In this document: piece by piece, positions 25,848 through 35,400 of the stretch
How the letters are laid out: the number at the start of each line of letters is the position of its first letter
How positions within the stretch are numbered: position 1 is the stretch's first letter
Source: an uncultured Latescibacterota bacterium
GTDB lineage: Bacteria > Latescibacterota > UBA2968
Length of the DNA stretch: 64,000 nt
Reading direction: 5' to 3'
NCBI GenBank assembly: GCA_958295785.1
Contig: OY282377.1
Span: forward strand, 572,394 to 636,393
The notes under the pieces: model-generated
Databases searched by the model: none
Told to the model about the DNA's origin: nothing
What the model saw: only the letters and a program-made list of their open reading frames with translations
Translations under genes and position numbers: made by a program

Positions 25848-25898
25848 AGTTTTCATTCGCCGAGTGAGATTTGAGTTCTAATTAAGAAGGGTTTTCGC

Positions 25899-26495
25899 AT
25901 GATAAAAATGGAAGTGGTTGCCGTGCAACTCGAACCGAATAGCAATCATCCGTTGGTTTGGTTGAAAGACAAAGGGCAACAGGTTTTTTTGCCCATTGCG
26001 ATTGGCAATTTTGAGGCGGCTGCGATTTTTATGTCGCTTTACGACGAGCCGCCGCCGCGTCCGATTACGTATGATTTGTTGCGGTCAATTATCGAGGGGT
26101 TCAATGTGCGCGTTGAGCAGGTGGTGATCAATGCGTTAAAAGAGGAAACTTTTTACGCTGAGATCGCGTTTGTCCGCAATGGGAAGACGGTTTGTATTGA
26201 TTCGCGCCCGAGTGATGCGCTGGCACTGGCGTTGCGCGTTGACGCGCCGATTTTTGTGGCTGACCAAGTTGTTGAGGAAGCCGGTGTGCCGGTGCAGATG
26301 CAAGATGATCGAGATTCTGTGGAAGACTATTTGGACCTCGCGGCCATAGAAGAGGATGATCCAGACCAAGTGACGGAGCGGGTTGTCGCGCTTAAGGTGC
26401 GTTTGCGGAAGGCTGTCGCGCATGAAGAGTACGAAATCGCCGCCAGGCTTCGAGACGAAATTGGACGGCTTGAGCACGGCATTCAAAAGCGATAG
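25899..26495 (+). CDS. Bifunctional nuclease-family (DUF151) protein with UVR domain
   Basis: The 198-aa protein starts behind AAGGG. Residues 1-135 form the BFN/DUF151 domain (VFLPIAIGNFEAAAIFMSLY, RPSDALALALRVDAPIFVAD). Residues 160-195 form a UVR/UvrB-C-like motif (VVALKVRLRKAVAHEEYEIA, ARLRDEIGRLE). The family includes nucleases implicated in DNA or RNA turnover. The fused UVR motif suggests contact with UvrBC-like or Clp-type partners, as in McsA. Its last codons are included in the tandem duplication that follows. Confidence 0.88.
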   Translation: MIKMEVVAVQLEPNSNHPLVWLKDKGQQVFLPIAIGNFEAAAIFMSLYDEPPPRPITYDLLRSIIEGFNVRVEQVVINALKEETFYAEIAFVRNGKTVCIDSRPSDALALALRVDAPIFVADQVVEEAGVPVQMQDDRDSVEDYLDLAAIEEDDPDQVTERVVALKVRLRKAVAHEEYEIAARLRDEIGRLEHGIQKR

Positions 26496-26515
26496 GATTG
26501 CGGGAGGTGATTTTG

Positions 26516-26917
26516 ATGACAGAAGTGATAACGGTAATAGCGGTTGGCATTGGCCTTAGCGGGTTGATCTTGAACGGTCAGCGGAATGCCCGCGAGGAGA
26601 TACGGAACTCCGAAGCACGTCTTCGCAAGGAGATAGGCAACTCAGAGGCGCGTCTTCGCAAGGAAATGCAAAATTTCAAAGCGCAAGTGGATGCGCGGTT
26701 TGAGCAAGTGGATGCGCGGTTTGAGCAAGTAGATGCGCGGTTTGAGCAAGTGGATGCGCGGTTTGAGCAAGTGGATGCGCGCTTTGAGAAAATGGATGCA
26801 CGGTTTGAGAAAATTGAGGGTCGTCTCGGCGTGTTGGAGCGTCAGCAGGCGAAGTTGGAGGGGTTGTTGGAGGGGTTGCGGGAAGCCATATCGGGGCGGG
26901 CGTTGTCCGCAAAATAA
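26516..26917 (+). CDS. Small membrane-anchored coiled-coil protein, copy 1
   Basis: About 133 aa from the ATG at 26516 behind GGGAGGTGA. One N-terminal TM segment (ITVIAVGIGLSGLILNG) is followed by a long coiled coil. The middle holds tandem seven-residue repeats, VDARFEQ four times and then related DARFEK units. The end is leucine-rich (LERQQAKLEGLLEGLREAI). The architecture recalls XhlA/DUF1640-type proteins that sit as membrane-tethered rods. It probably oligomerises. Its function is unknown. Confidence 0.7.
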   Translation: MTEVITVIAVGIGLSGLILNGQRNAREEIRNSEARLRKEIGNSEARLRKEMQNFKAQVDARFEQVDARFEQVDARFEQVDARFEQVDARFEKMDARFEKIEGRLGVLERQQAKLEGLLEGLREAISGRALSAK

Positions 26918-26978
26918 GGATGGAAAAAAGGCTTGAGCACGGCATTCAAAAGCGATAGGATTGCGGGAGGTGATTTTG

Positions 26979-27296
26979 ATGACAGAAGTGATAACGGTAA
27001 TAGCGGTTGGCATTGGCCTTAGCGGGTTGATCTTGAACGGTCAGCGGAATGCCCGAGAGGAAATGCGGAATTTAGAGGCGCGTCTTCGCAAGGAGATAGG
27101 CAACTCAGAGGCGCGTCTTCGCAAGGAAATGAAAAATTTCAAAGCGCTAGTGGATGCGCGGTTTGAGAAAATGGATGCACGGTTTGAGAAAATTGAGGGT
27201 CGTCTCGGCGTGTTGGAGCGTCAGCAGGCGAAGTTGGAGGGGTTGTTGGAGGGGTTGCGGGAAGCCATATCGGGGCGGGCGTTGTCCGCAAAATAA
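26979..27296 (+). CDS. Small membrane-anchored coiled-coil protein, copy 2
   Basis: This is the duplicate of the preceding gene, about 105 aa, with the same TM anchor, ribosome site and C-terminus but 28 fewer residues because four VDARFEQ heptads are absent. Small differences such as REEMRNLEARL show that it has begun to diverge. The rod would be shorter by roughly four nanometres if fully helical. Confidence 0.7.
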   Translation: MTEVITVIAVGIGLSGLILNGQRNAREEMRNLEARLRKEIGNSEARLRKEMKNFKALVDARFEKMDARFEKIEGRLGVLERQQAKLEGLLEGLREAISGRALSAK

Positions 27297-27311
27297 GGAC
27301 GGAAAAAAGGC

Positions 27312-27340
27312 TTGACAGTCTGTTTTTCATTGCATATAAT
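27312..27340 (+). promoter_or_regulatory. Consensus sigma-70 promoter of the giant secreted protein genes
   Basis: A perfect TTGACA (27312-27317), a 17-bp spacer and a perfect TATAAT (27335-27340). The predicted start near 27347 leaves a leader of about 410 nt before the ATG at 27759. Confidence 0.85.
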
Positions 27341-27758
27341 TAGCCCATCATCTTTCGAATGTCAGCAGATAGATGAATTTTGCTGATTACACGCCAAACA
27401 GAAGGGTTTGATTTTTCCTATACGCATTCTCTTTGTCGCACTTTAGATTGAGAGATTGAAATGTGTTGGGCTGTTTTGGAAGGAGGTTCTCAAGACAAAA
27501 TGTGAGTTTATTGTTGTCCGTAACCCGTTGTTTCGTAAGGAAATTAAATAAAAAAAATAAATGCTTTGAAGGGAGGGATATTATTGGATGTGAGAAGTTC
27601 TTCTCCGCTGCTTCACAAAGGTTACAACCCTCACCCTTTTTGGGTTTTGATCATGCAGGAATGAAGGCAGTGTGAGAATTTGCAGTTTTGCAGTGCATTT
27701 AATTCGTTCGTAACAATCATTTGTCGTTTGTTTATCTCCTAATTCAAGGAGGTTGATA
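27341..27758 (+). other. Long untranslated leader of the giant secreted protein gene
   Basis: No gene is seen between the promoter and the ribosome site AAGGAGG at 27746-27752. The leader contains a hairpin near 27628-27655 (AACCCTCACCC...GGGTTTTGA) and A-rich runs near 27540-27560. I cannot match it to a known riboswitch. Confidence 0.5.
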
Positions 27759-30700
27759 ATGTTGTACTTTCGTAGAATTTGCCTTTTGGCTACCCTGGTT
27801 TTGAGCTTTGGCGCGAGCGATCTTTTCGCCCAAAATACACCGCCACCGGGTATTTCTGTTAAAATCGTGTCTCCCGATAGTCTTACTTGGGTTGGCCCTG
27901 ACGGTATTAAAGAAGTTATCGTTGATGTTCATAGTGTCAAAATTCGCAGTGGTCTATTCGCCGAGGACCGAGATGATGCGGATTTTGTCAAGTATTTTGG
28001 TATTCAACTTCATGTAGATGAAGACGGTGATCGTGAGTACGATCCTTTCGCAGAAGAAGGTACCGTCGATCATATTTATACGGGTGGTACGGCAGCTATA
28101 GACGCGGTCAACAACATTCCTGCTGGTGAGAGTGATGGCGGTGGCGATAGGGCGATACTCAAAGATGATCAAGGAAATGTGGCCGCGATGCATACGATAG
28201 GTAAGACTAGTGCCGTCGATGCATCTGGTACAGTTACTTGGGGGCCTCCGAATATTGGGAACACCCTCCAAGTAGTCGGAAAAGTACATAAGTATAGTGG
28301 CAATGTCCACACTGCCAGATACACCATTACTTTCCGAGATGTGGAAGCCGGCGCGGCCACCATAGCAGGGGCAGAGGGTGTTTTTGTCCGTGTGACAGTG
28401 CCAACGAGCGACGTGGACCCAGCGATTAAAGGTTCTGCCACCAACTTAGATGCTGGAGGTGATAATAAGACTTTCAATGTTGACAATAAACGCCCCATAC
28501 ATACTGCTGCAGCTACTTTCGACGAAGTTGGGGTCAGTGCTGATGATGATGGGACGGTTGATATATTCGAGGATAATAATAATACGGGTGCTGATGATAA
28601 AAGGAAATTCAAGATCGGCGATGAGATTAAGATGATGGCAGTGGTTAGGACCCCCATAGTTACCGAAGCGGTCAGTGTGGGACTTGGCATGTTTGCTCAT
28701 GACAGGACCTATCGTACGTGGTATAACACTCGCCCTGACAGTGCATTGGGAGGGGTGAAGATGTTTAAGATTGGCGATGGAGTGGAAGGCGCGATTGATG
28801 TCGGTGGCAAAGTTGTTCTGCGCCACACGGTGAAAGTGGGGGAAAACGCTTTTAAGGTCTTTGGGGGAGCTGCTACTGATACTGATGCTACTAAGACCAC
28901 CGCCCTGATGGATAATCTTAAGTTCAAAGTTGCTGTGTTCTTGGTGGATAGAGCTGGTAATAGGAGTACAGGAAATCCTGACTTGGGACCTTTCTCGGGA
29001 ACCGGTTCCGACAATATATTGACGGTGGACTCCAAAAAGCCGAAGATTAAGATCGCGTATCCACGTAACCATCCCGACAGCAATCGCTTCACGGGTCTGA
29101 CCAGCAAAAACTTCGCCGGGTATCGCATGGAGGATGGTGATTCGAGGACGCTGACGGTGAATTTCAAGCCGTTGGAGTTTTCAGTGGATGAAGAGGACAC
29201 GATTTTTGTTATCGCGAAAGCAGGGGCCAAGACGGATCGGGATACCCTAGCTGCAAATCTGTTTAGCGCTGACGATATCCGTCAAGGTACATCGAAGAAG
29301 ATTAGTACTATGGGTTCGTTCTTGAAAAACGTGAAATCGAATAATAGCGCGAAGGGCGGGAAGAGAATTGACCTGACCATTGAAGTGCAAGATGAGGTGG
29401 GCAACAGAGCTTCGGAGGCCGTTTCTAATGTTTGGCACGATCAGGATGTGCCTAATCCTGTGCGACGATTCCCGAGCATTGCCGCCTTGGGGGAGGATGA
29501 TCCGACGATCAACCAAGAAACGCGCCATCCGATCCTCCGATTCAATGAAAATCTCGATTCGCTTTCGGTGCGCTTTATTGAGGATACGTTCGATAATCTG
29601 CGCAATGCTATTCAGAAGGTTAGCGGTTCCAGTCTGACCATGGCGAACAAAGACATTGATGTGACGGTCGATTCTTCGCTCGCGGATGGTGCAGATTATT
29701 GGTTTCAGGTTTTCGCCCGCGACCTTGCAGGCAATGTGCATATCACGGCTGCGGAGAAGTTGACTTATAGTACTAAGTTCGAGAATCCGGTAGCTGACTC
29801 GTTTAAGGTTGAGGCAACCATGGGAGACTCTGCGATAGCTGGTTATCAGTTGCCAATCCGGATTACTGCACTCAACGCCGCCCTGACACGCGCGGATGAT
29901 ACAGATCGCGTGGCTGTGACGTATCGCAGTGAAGAGGTGAGGGTGAAGGCCATGATGGCTGATGGCAGTGATGCTAGTTCCGTGGTCATCTTGGGTGCGA
30001 CAAAAGATGATGATGGTTCTTACGCACTTAACAGTGCTGGCTGGAACGTTGGTACGCGCGTGATTAACGTCAAGTCGGACTCGGTTCGCAATGGCCTCAA
30101 AATTGTGGTTGAAGAAACGGCCACGAATACTGTTGATGGTGAGGATGTGACCACAGTGAGGTTCAGCAATAGCTTGGGTGACATTACCATTGATGAAGGC
30201 GATATGCGCCAGTTTGTGGTGACGGCTTGGGAAGGCGGTGATGAAGCGGACCTGGTTGCCGGTGATTTCATGATTCAGGTGGTGCCAGCTGACTCGTTGG
30301 GCAATCCATCTGTCAAGTATGGTGAAACCCTGACCAACACCAAAAACATTGGTACCCCGGGATTGTTTGATAAGGCGAAGCCGGACAAGTTGACGGGCAT
30401 TGATATTTTGGTTTCTGCCAACCATCCCAGGGCTGATGTGCCGCAGGGTCCGCAGACTGTGAACCCCGGAGGTACTTCCCTCACTGTTATTGCACCTGAT
30501 GGAGAAGGCAAAGGTCTGACTATTTCGGTAAGGGTCGCCCCTAGTGCTGAGATAAATCTAATAGGTAGTGCTCCGTATTTGCGCGCTACCGGTTCCGTGA
30601 CTGTTGACTATTCGGCTGTTGCTCCGACTAAAGCTGATTCGCTCGCGGCAGTGGCCTCTGTGACGGTGATGGATGTTCCGGACGATCAAGGGCACCATGT

Positions 30701-32378
30701 CGTGGTGACTTTCCCACTTTCAACCGATCACGCTAGGGTAGATGAGTATCGTTTGTATCGCGAGATGGATGTTGGAGACGGTTCAGGCCCGCGCTTTATC
30801 GAGTGGGGACCGGCGATTGAGCCATCTGGAGCAGATTCTATTGTGACGGTGTACAGATCTGTGCCGGACGTTATGGCAACTCACTGGGCTATTGAAGCCA
30901 TTGGCGATAAGCCTTCCAGCCCGACGGTATCTGGTAAGCTGAGTGCCGCAGTTATCGCTTCACCTCGCACGCAGACCGCAGAACCGGTGGCTGCCCTGGA
31001 TAATATAGCACCAGAAGCCGCGACCGAGGTCATGCTTGAGGACCTTACGGTTTCTTGGACATTGTCGCCCAGCGAAGGTCCAACGGATGCGACTTACACG
31101 GATCCTCGGTTTGAGGGAAGCCAAGAACGCCCAATTCCCGGTGTGACGGGATACCAGATTATGGTCGGTCTCAGTGCAGATGCTCTGAACTCTGTTGGCA
31201 AGGTTGACGCTGGTGAGTCCAGCTTTACACTGAGCGTAGAGGCGATTACTCCTTTGATTACCGCTGGCGTGATTACCCAAGCGCAACTCACTGAATTGCT
31301 CGCCAATGATCTCCTCGGCGTTGTGGTTCGCGTGGACGCGCTCGACCCCTCCAATAGCACTCCGAGTATGACTTTCACAGTTGAAAAAGTGACGCGCAAG
31401 GCGTTCATGAATGCAGCTGGTGAACCTGTCTTTATCGTCGATTTGGCGAGCGGCGATTTGACGGTTGACTTTGGTGATTTCATGGCCTTTGCCGCGGTGT
31501 TTAATACCAATGATGGCGACGATTCATGGGGTGCTCAGAATGTTCAGGCCGATCTCAACGACGATGGGGAAGTGAACTTCGCCGACTTCATCCTGTTCGT
31601 TAGCTCCTATGGCAAGACCGCTCAGGGGCCTTCAACCAAGCCCGTTATTCTGCCTCCCGGCGTGAATGAAAATGCCGAGTTTTCGCTCCGCTTGGGCAGT
31701 GAGCGCGTTGTGGTTGGTCAGAACGTGTTTGTGGATGTGTCTCTTGCAAACGTGCAGGCTTTGATGGGGTATGGGTTTGTGCTCAACTACGATGCCGATA
31801 AATTCGAATTCGTAGAAGCCGCTCCGGCCACGGAAGACCTGCTCCAAACCACAGGTGGTGAAATCCCGTTGTTCTCCGTGTTGCCTGGAGATGCCGGTCA
31901 GGTTTCCATTGCCAACGCAGTGGTCAATGCTTCGGAAATTGCCGGCGGTGGCGACATCGTTCGGTTGACCTTCCGCGTGTTGCAAGAGTTTGAAGAGAAC
32001 GCTCGGTTTGAAATTGCCGAGGGTCTGGTGTTTGACCCACAGCAACTTTCCAACCCGGCGGTGGTCGCAGGTGTGCTCGATGTTCAGACCACACCCACAG
32101 AGTTTGCACTGCTTCAAAATTTCCCCAACCCGTTCAACCCAGAAACGACAATCGGGTATGAACTGGCCGAGTCTGCCGACGTGACGCTTCAGATTTACAA
32201 TGTCGTGGGTCAGGTCGTGCGGACGTTGATCGCTGCTGAATCGCAATCGGCTGGTCGTTATCAGATGCGTTGGAATGGAATGGATGATCGCGGTGTGCCG
32301 GTTTCCAGTGGAGTTTATTTCTACCAGATCTCGGCAGGGGAGTTCCAAACCGTGCGGAAGCTGATGTTGCTCAAGTAA
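27759..32378 (+). CDS. Giant secreted multidomain protein with dockerin-like, cohesin-like and C-terminal sorting domains
   Basis: 1540 aa. The ATG at 27759 is six bases after AAGGAGG; a TTG at 27753 touches the site. A signal peptide (MLYFRRICLLATLVLSFGAS) ends near LFAQ. Residues 30 to about 1200 are beta-sandwich-like repeats rich in Asp, Gly and Thr. Residues 1227-1287 look like a dockerin, with two EF-hand-type loops (DFMAFAAVFNTNDGDDSW, ADLNDDGEVNFADFILFV). About 1304-1444 is cohesin-like. The last 90 residues are a FlgD-type Ig domain (NFPNPFNPETTIGYEL, SSGVYFYQI, LLK end), which serves as a C-terminal export and anchoring signal in FCB-group bacteria. Confidence 0.85.
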   Translation: MLYFRRICLLATLVLSFGASDLFAQNTPPPGISVKIVSPDSLTWVGPDGIKEVIVDVHSVKIRSGLFAEDRDDADFVKYFGIQLHVDEDGDREYDPFAEEGTVDHIYTGGTAAIDAVNNIPAGESDGGGDRAILKDDQGNVAAMHTIGKTSAVDASGTVTWGPPNIGNTLQVVGKVHKYSGNVHTARYTITFRDVEAGAATIAGAEGVFVRVTVPTSDVDPAIKGSATNLDAGGDNKTFNVDNKRPIHTAAATFDEVGVSADDDGTVDIFEDNNNTGADDKRKFKIGDEIKMMAVVRTPIVTEAVSVGLGMFAHDRTYRTWYNTRPDSALGGVKMFKIGDGVEGAIDVGGKVVLRHTVKVGENAFKVFGGAATDTDATKTTALMDNLKFKVAVFLVDRAGNRSTGNPDLGPFSGTGSDNILTVDSKKPKIKIAYPRNHPDSNRFTGLTSKNFAGYRMEDGDSRTLTVNFKPLEFSVDEEDTIFVIAKAGAKTDRDTLAANLFSADDIRQGTSKKISTMGSFLKNVKSNNSAKGGKRIDLTIEVQDEVGNRASEAVSNVWHDQDVPNPVRRFPSIAALGEDDPTINQETRHPILRFNENLDSLSVRFIEDTFDNLRNAIQKVSGSSLTMANKDIDVTVDSSLADGADYWFQVFARDLAGNVHITAAEKLTYSTKFENPVADSFKVEATMGDSAIAGYQLPIRITALNAALTRADDTDRVAVTYRSEEVRVKAMMADGSDASSVVILGATKDDDGSYALNSAGWNVGTRVINVKSDSVRNGLKIVVEETATNTVDGEDVTTVRFSNSLGDITIDEGDMRQFVVTAWEGGDEADLVAGDFMIQVVPADSLGNPSVKYGETLTNTKNIGTPGLFDKAKPDKLTGIDILVSANHPRADVPQGPQTVNPGGTSLTVIAPDGEGKGLTISVRVAPSAEINLIGSAPYLRATGSVTVDYSAVAPTKADSLAAVASVTVMDVPDDQGHHVVVTFPLSTDHARVDEYRLYREMDVGDGSGPRFIEWGPAIEPSGADSIVTVYRSVPDVMATHWAIEAIGDKPSSPTVSGKLSAAVIASPRTQTAEPVAALDNIAPEAATEVMLEDLTVSWTLSPSEGPTDATYTDPRFEGSQERPIPGVTGYQIMVGLSADALNSVGKVDAGESSFTLSVEAITPLITAGVITQAQLTELLANDLLGVVVRVDALDPSNSTPSMTFTVEKVTRKAFMNAAGEPVFIVDLASGDLTVDFGDFMAFAAVFNTNDGDDSWGAQNVQADLNDDGEVNFADFILFVSSYGKTAQGPSTKPVILPPGVNENAEFSLRLGSERVVVGQNVFVDVSLANVQALMGYGFVLNYDADKFEFVEAAPATEDLLQTTGGEIPLFSVLPGDAGQVSIANAVVNASEIAGGGDIVRLTFRVLQEFEENARFEIAEGLVFDPQQLSNPAVVAGVLDVQTTPTEFALLQNFPNPFNPETTIGYELAESADVTLQIYNVVGQVVRTLIAAESQSAGRYQMRWNGMDDRGVPVSSGVYFYQISAGEFQTVRKLMLLK

Positions 32379-32389
32379 TTCGCTTCAGT

Positions 32390-32429
32390 GTCTGGGAAGT
32401 TTCACACCGAGACTTCCCAGACTTTTTTT
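32390..32429 (+). terminator. Terminator between the two giant secreted protein genes
   Basis: An 11-bp perfect stem GTCTGGGAAGT/ACTTCCCAGAC is followed by T7. Only 30 bases separate it from the next start codon, leaving no room for a separate promoter after it. Confidence 0.88.
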
Positions 32430-32458
32430 GCTTTTTTTCGCTTTGAAGGAGTGTGAAA

Positions 32459-35400
32459 ATGTTTTTGAAAAACGGATTGTTGTTGATTATCGCTCTGGCG
32501 TTGTTGGCATTTGTAGGCCAAGCTTCTGCTGGCCCCAATGCCAATGCTGTTTTGTCTTTGGACATTGACGCCAGCGATAATAAAATGGATGACGGCAATA
32601 CATCGAGCACTGTTGCGGGTGCTGGTACCGATGTTGTCGTCGAGGTGTTTATCAGTGGATTGGCAGGTCCTATTGGCGGTGGTGTGTTGTCCTTTAATAC
32701 GGATCTGCTGACTGTCAAAAGTGTGGCTTTAGGTGCAGGATTTCTTTTGGGTAATACCGCTACAACTGCTAGTATTGGTATTCTACCGCCTGCTGATTTG
32801 ACCAATGGTCATTTGGCGACTGTTACGTTTACGACTGCTTCTGATGTAACAGGTATGGAGTTCCAAGTTGGTGCCAGTGTGAGTAATTTGGCTGCTGCGA
32901 GTGGTGGCACTGATATGCTTACCGCGGCGATGCCCTTGACTTTTAATGCCATGCCGCCTACGACAACGCCTCCGGTTATGATGGGGCAAGCGTTGGACTT
33001 GGACATTGGCAACCCCATGTGGAACGATGGCAATACATCGGGTAGTGCTCAGCCCGGTGATGAGGTTTCTGTTGAAGTATTTACCGGTATGGCAGGTCCA
33101 ATTAGTGGTGCTCAGATAACCTTCTCTCAGGCTATCCAAAGTATGGCCCCTGCTGATGGAATGAGCCTCCTTGGTGAGCAAGATTTTTCAACGGGTAAGG
33201 TTAATTTGATTGCAAGGGTCAATGGCGGCGGCATTATTAGTACCACCCTGAACGACGATGGTTATTTGGGAACTTTTAAGTTCGCGCTTGCCAATGTTCC
33301 TGCCACAGTTCGTGTTACTGAATTTATTGTGGTTTCTCCTAGTGGAATAAGTGACACACTGGATGTTGCTAATTTGCAGGTGATGTTTACGCAAGTTAGC
33401 TTGACAAAGGGTGAGACGACATATCAACCTGGCAGTGGGATGGTTGATGTGACAGCGATGGGTTTTGCTGCGGATGCTGACATTAGCTTTGGTGTTATGC
33501 CAGAGGGTGCAGCTATATTATCAGAACCCGAAAGAGGTGTGAGGACGGTGACAGTGACGGGTGCGGGCACTGTTAATGTGACCGTGACAGCCAGCGTTGG
33601 CGATCTCTCTACCTCGCTTCCTCTTACATTTGAGATACCGCCGCCAGTGCTTACATACACAAAACCAAACCCTGACAAAATTCCTCGTGGCGGCAGTTCC
33701 ATGGTTACGGTGACAGCGATGGGTTTTGCTGCGGATGCTGACATTCGCTTTAATGTTATGCCAGAGGATGCACCAGTTACAAAATCCGAGGATGGTGCGA
33801 CGGCGACGCTGACAGCGACGGATGCGACTACGGTGACAGTGACGGCCACTGATGGCACAACCACCAGCGATCCGGTTTCCATTGAGTTTCAGCGCGCTCC
33901 CTATCTTATGCCCTCTGAGACCTTGGCGTTGGTTTATGAAGACAGCAGTACCACAGTGACGGTGACTGCGATGCATTTTCCTGCCGTTATGTTCGTTCCT
34001 TCTATAAAGAACTCAGAGGGAGAAGTGACAATCACGCAGGAAGGAAATGTCTATACCTTGACATCGAATGGGCAGGCAACAGTGATGGTGACAGCCACCG
34101 ATGCTACCAACCCCGATATCTCCGATACCATAGAGATAACGTTCCGAAATGCGCCCAAGCTGATGGCTGATGCAAACATGGTGTTGGTGCATCGTGACAG
34201 CAGTGTCAATACTGCCATGGCTACGGTGACAGCGACGGGTTTTCCTGCGGATGCTGAAATTGAATTTAATGTTATGCCAGAGGGTGCAGTTACAAAATCC
34301 GAGGATGGTGCGACGGCGACGCTGACAGCGACGGATGCGACTACGGTGACAGTGACGGCCACTGATGGCGAAGTCACAACCTCACCGGTATCCATTGAGT
34401 TTCGACTCGATCCTTATCTTGAGGTGGATAAAGTCAGCCCGGTTGTCATTCCGCCTGGTGACTCTGCTGTGGTTAAGGTGACAGCCCTGGATTATCCTGA
34501 TGGTGCTGAGATCGATTTCGAAGTCGTGGATGCGGACGTAAGAAATACGGCTAACGTTAAACAGGCGGATGCGGGTAATGTACTGACGTTGACCGTTAGT
34601 GGTTCTGGTTCGGCTAGGGTGATAGCGATAGCCACCGATGGTACCAAAACGAAAACGGCCACCATTCAGTTTATTCAACCTCCCGAGCTTACGGTATCGG
34701 GAACACTTTCAGATAGCCTTATCACCATTCCGTTGGTTGATGGTGAGGCGGGTAGCGTTGAGGGTTCGGTGACAGCCTCGAATTTCCCTGCTGATGCTGC
34801 TCTCGAGTTTTCGGCTGAGATACAAACAGAGGATGCGGCTAAGGTTGATACGACATCTTCGGGTGCAGACCTGACCTTGACCGCTAGTGGTTCTGGTTCG
34901 GCTACTGTGATGGTGTCGGTCAGTTCTGGCAAATACGAACACCTCACAGCTGACCCAATCACCCTTCGATTTATTCATCCTCGGCTCGTGGCGGATGAAG
35001 ATAGCCTCATCATTTTGCCTGACAGCACTGCTGTGGCTACGATTACAGCAAAGGATTTTCCTGCTGAGGATGAGGTCAAGTTTGACCTGAGAAAAGAGGC
35101 AGACGAGTCGGTTACGGTTGAACAGGCGATCAGTGACCGTAAAGTGGTTTTAACTGCCCAGGGTTCAGGTTCTGCTACTGTGGTGGTGACCGCCAGTTCT
35201 GGTGAAGGCGAGAACAGGATAACCGCAGCACCTGATACCATTCGGTTTGATCAACCTGCACCAATTGATCCACCTGATCCACCTGATCCGCCTGGACCTC
35301 AACCTGCTCTGATGGCGGATGCAGATGAATACGTGATTCCACCTGATGGCGATGTTATGGCGACGATTACAGCCATAAATTTCCCCAAAGATGCTAAGAT

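Larger units (their letters stand above)
26467..27308 (+). repeat. Tandem duplication of a coiled-coil gene unit
   Basis: Unit 1 is 26467-26929 and unit 2 is 26930-27308. Both start GGCTTGAGCACGGCATTC, which is the end of the nuclease gene, and both carry the same ribosome site and gene. Unit 1 is longer by 84 bases, exactly four 21-bp heptad repeats. Elsewhere they differ at only a handful of positions. Confidence 0.95.
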
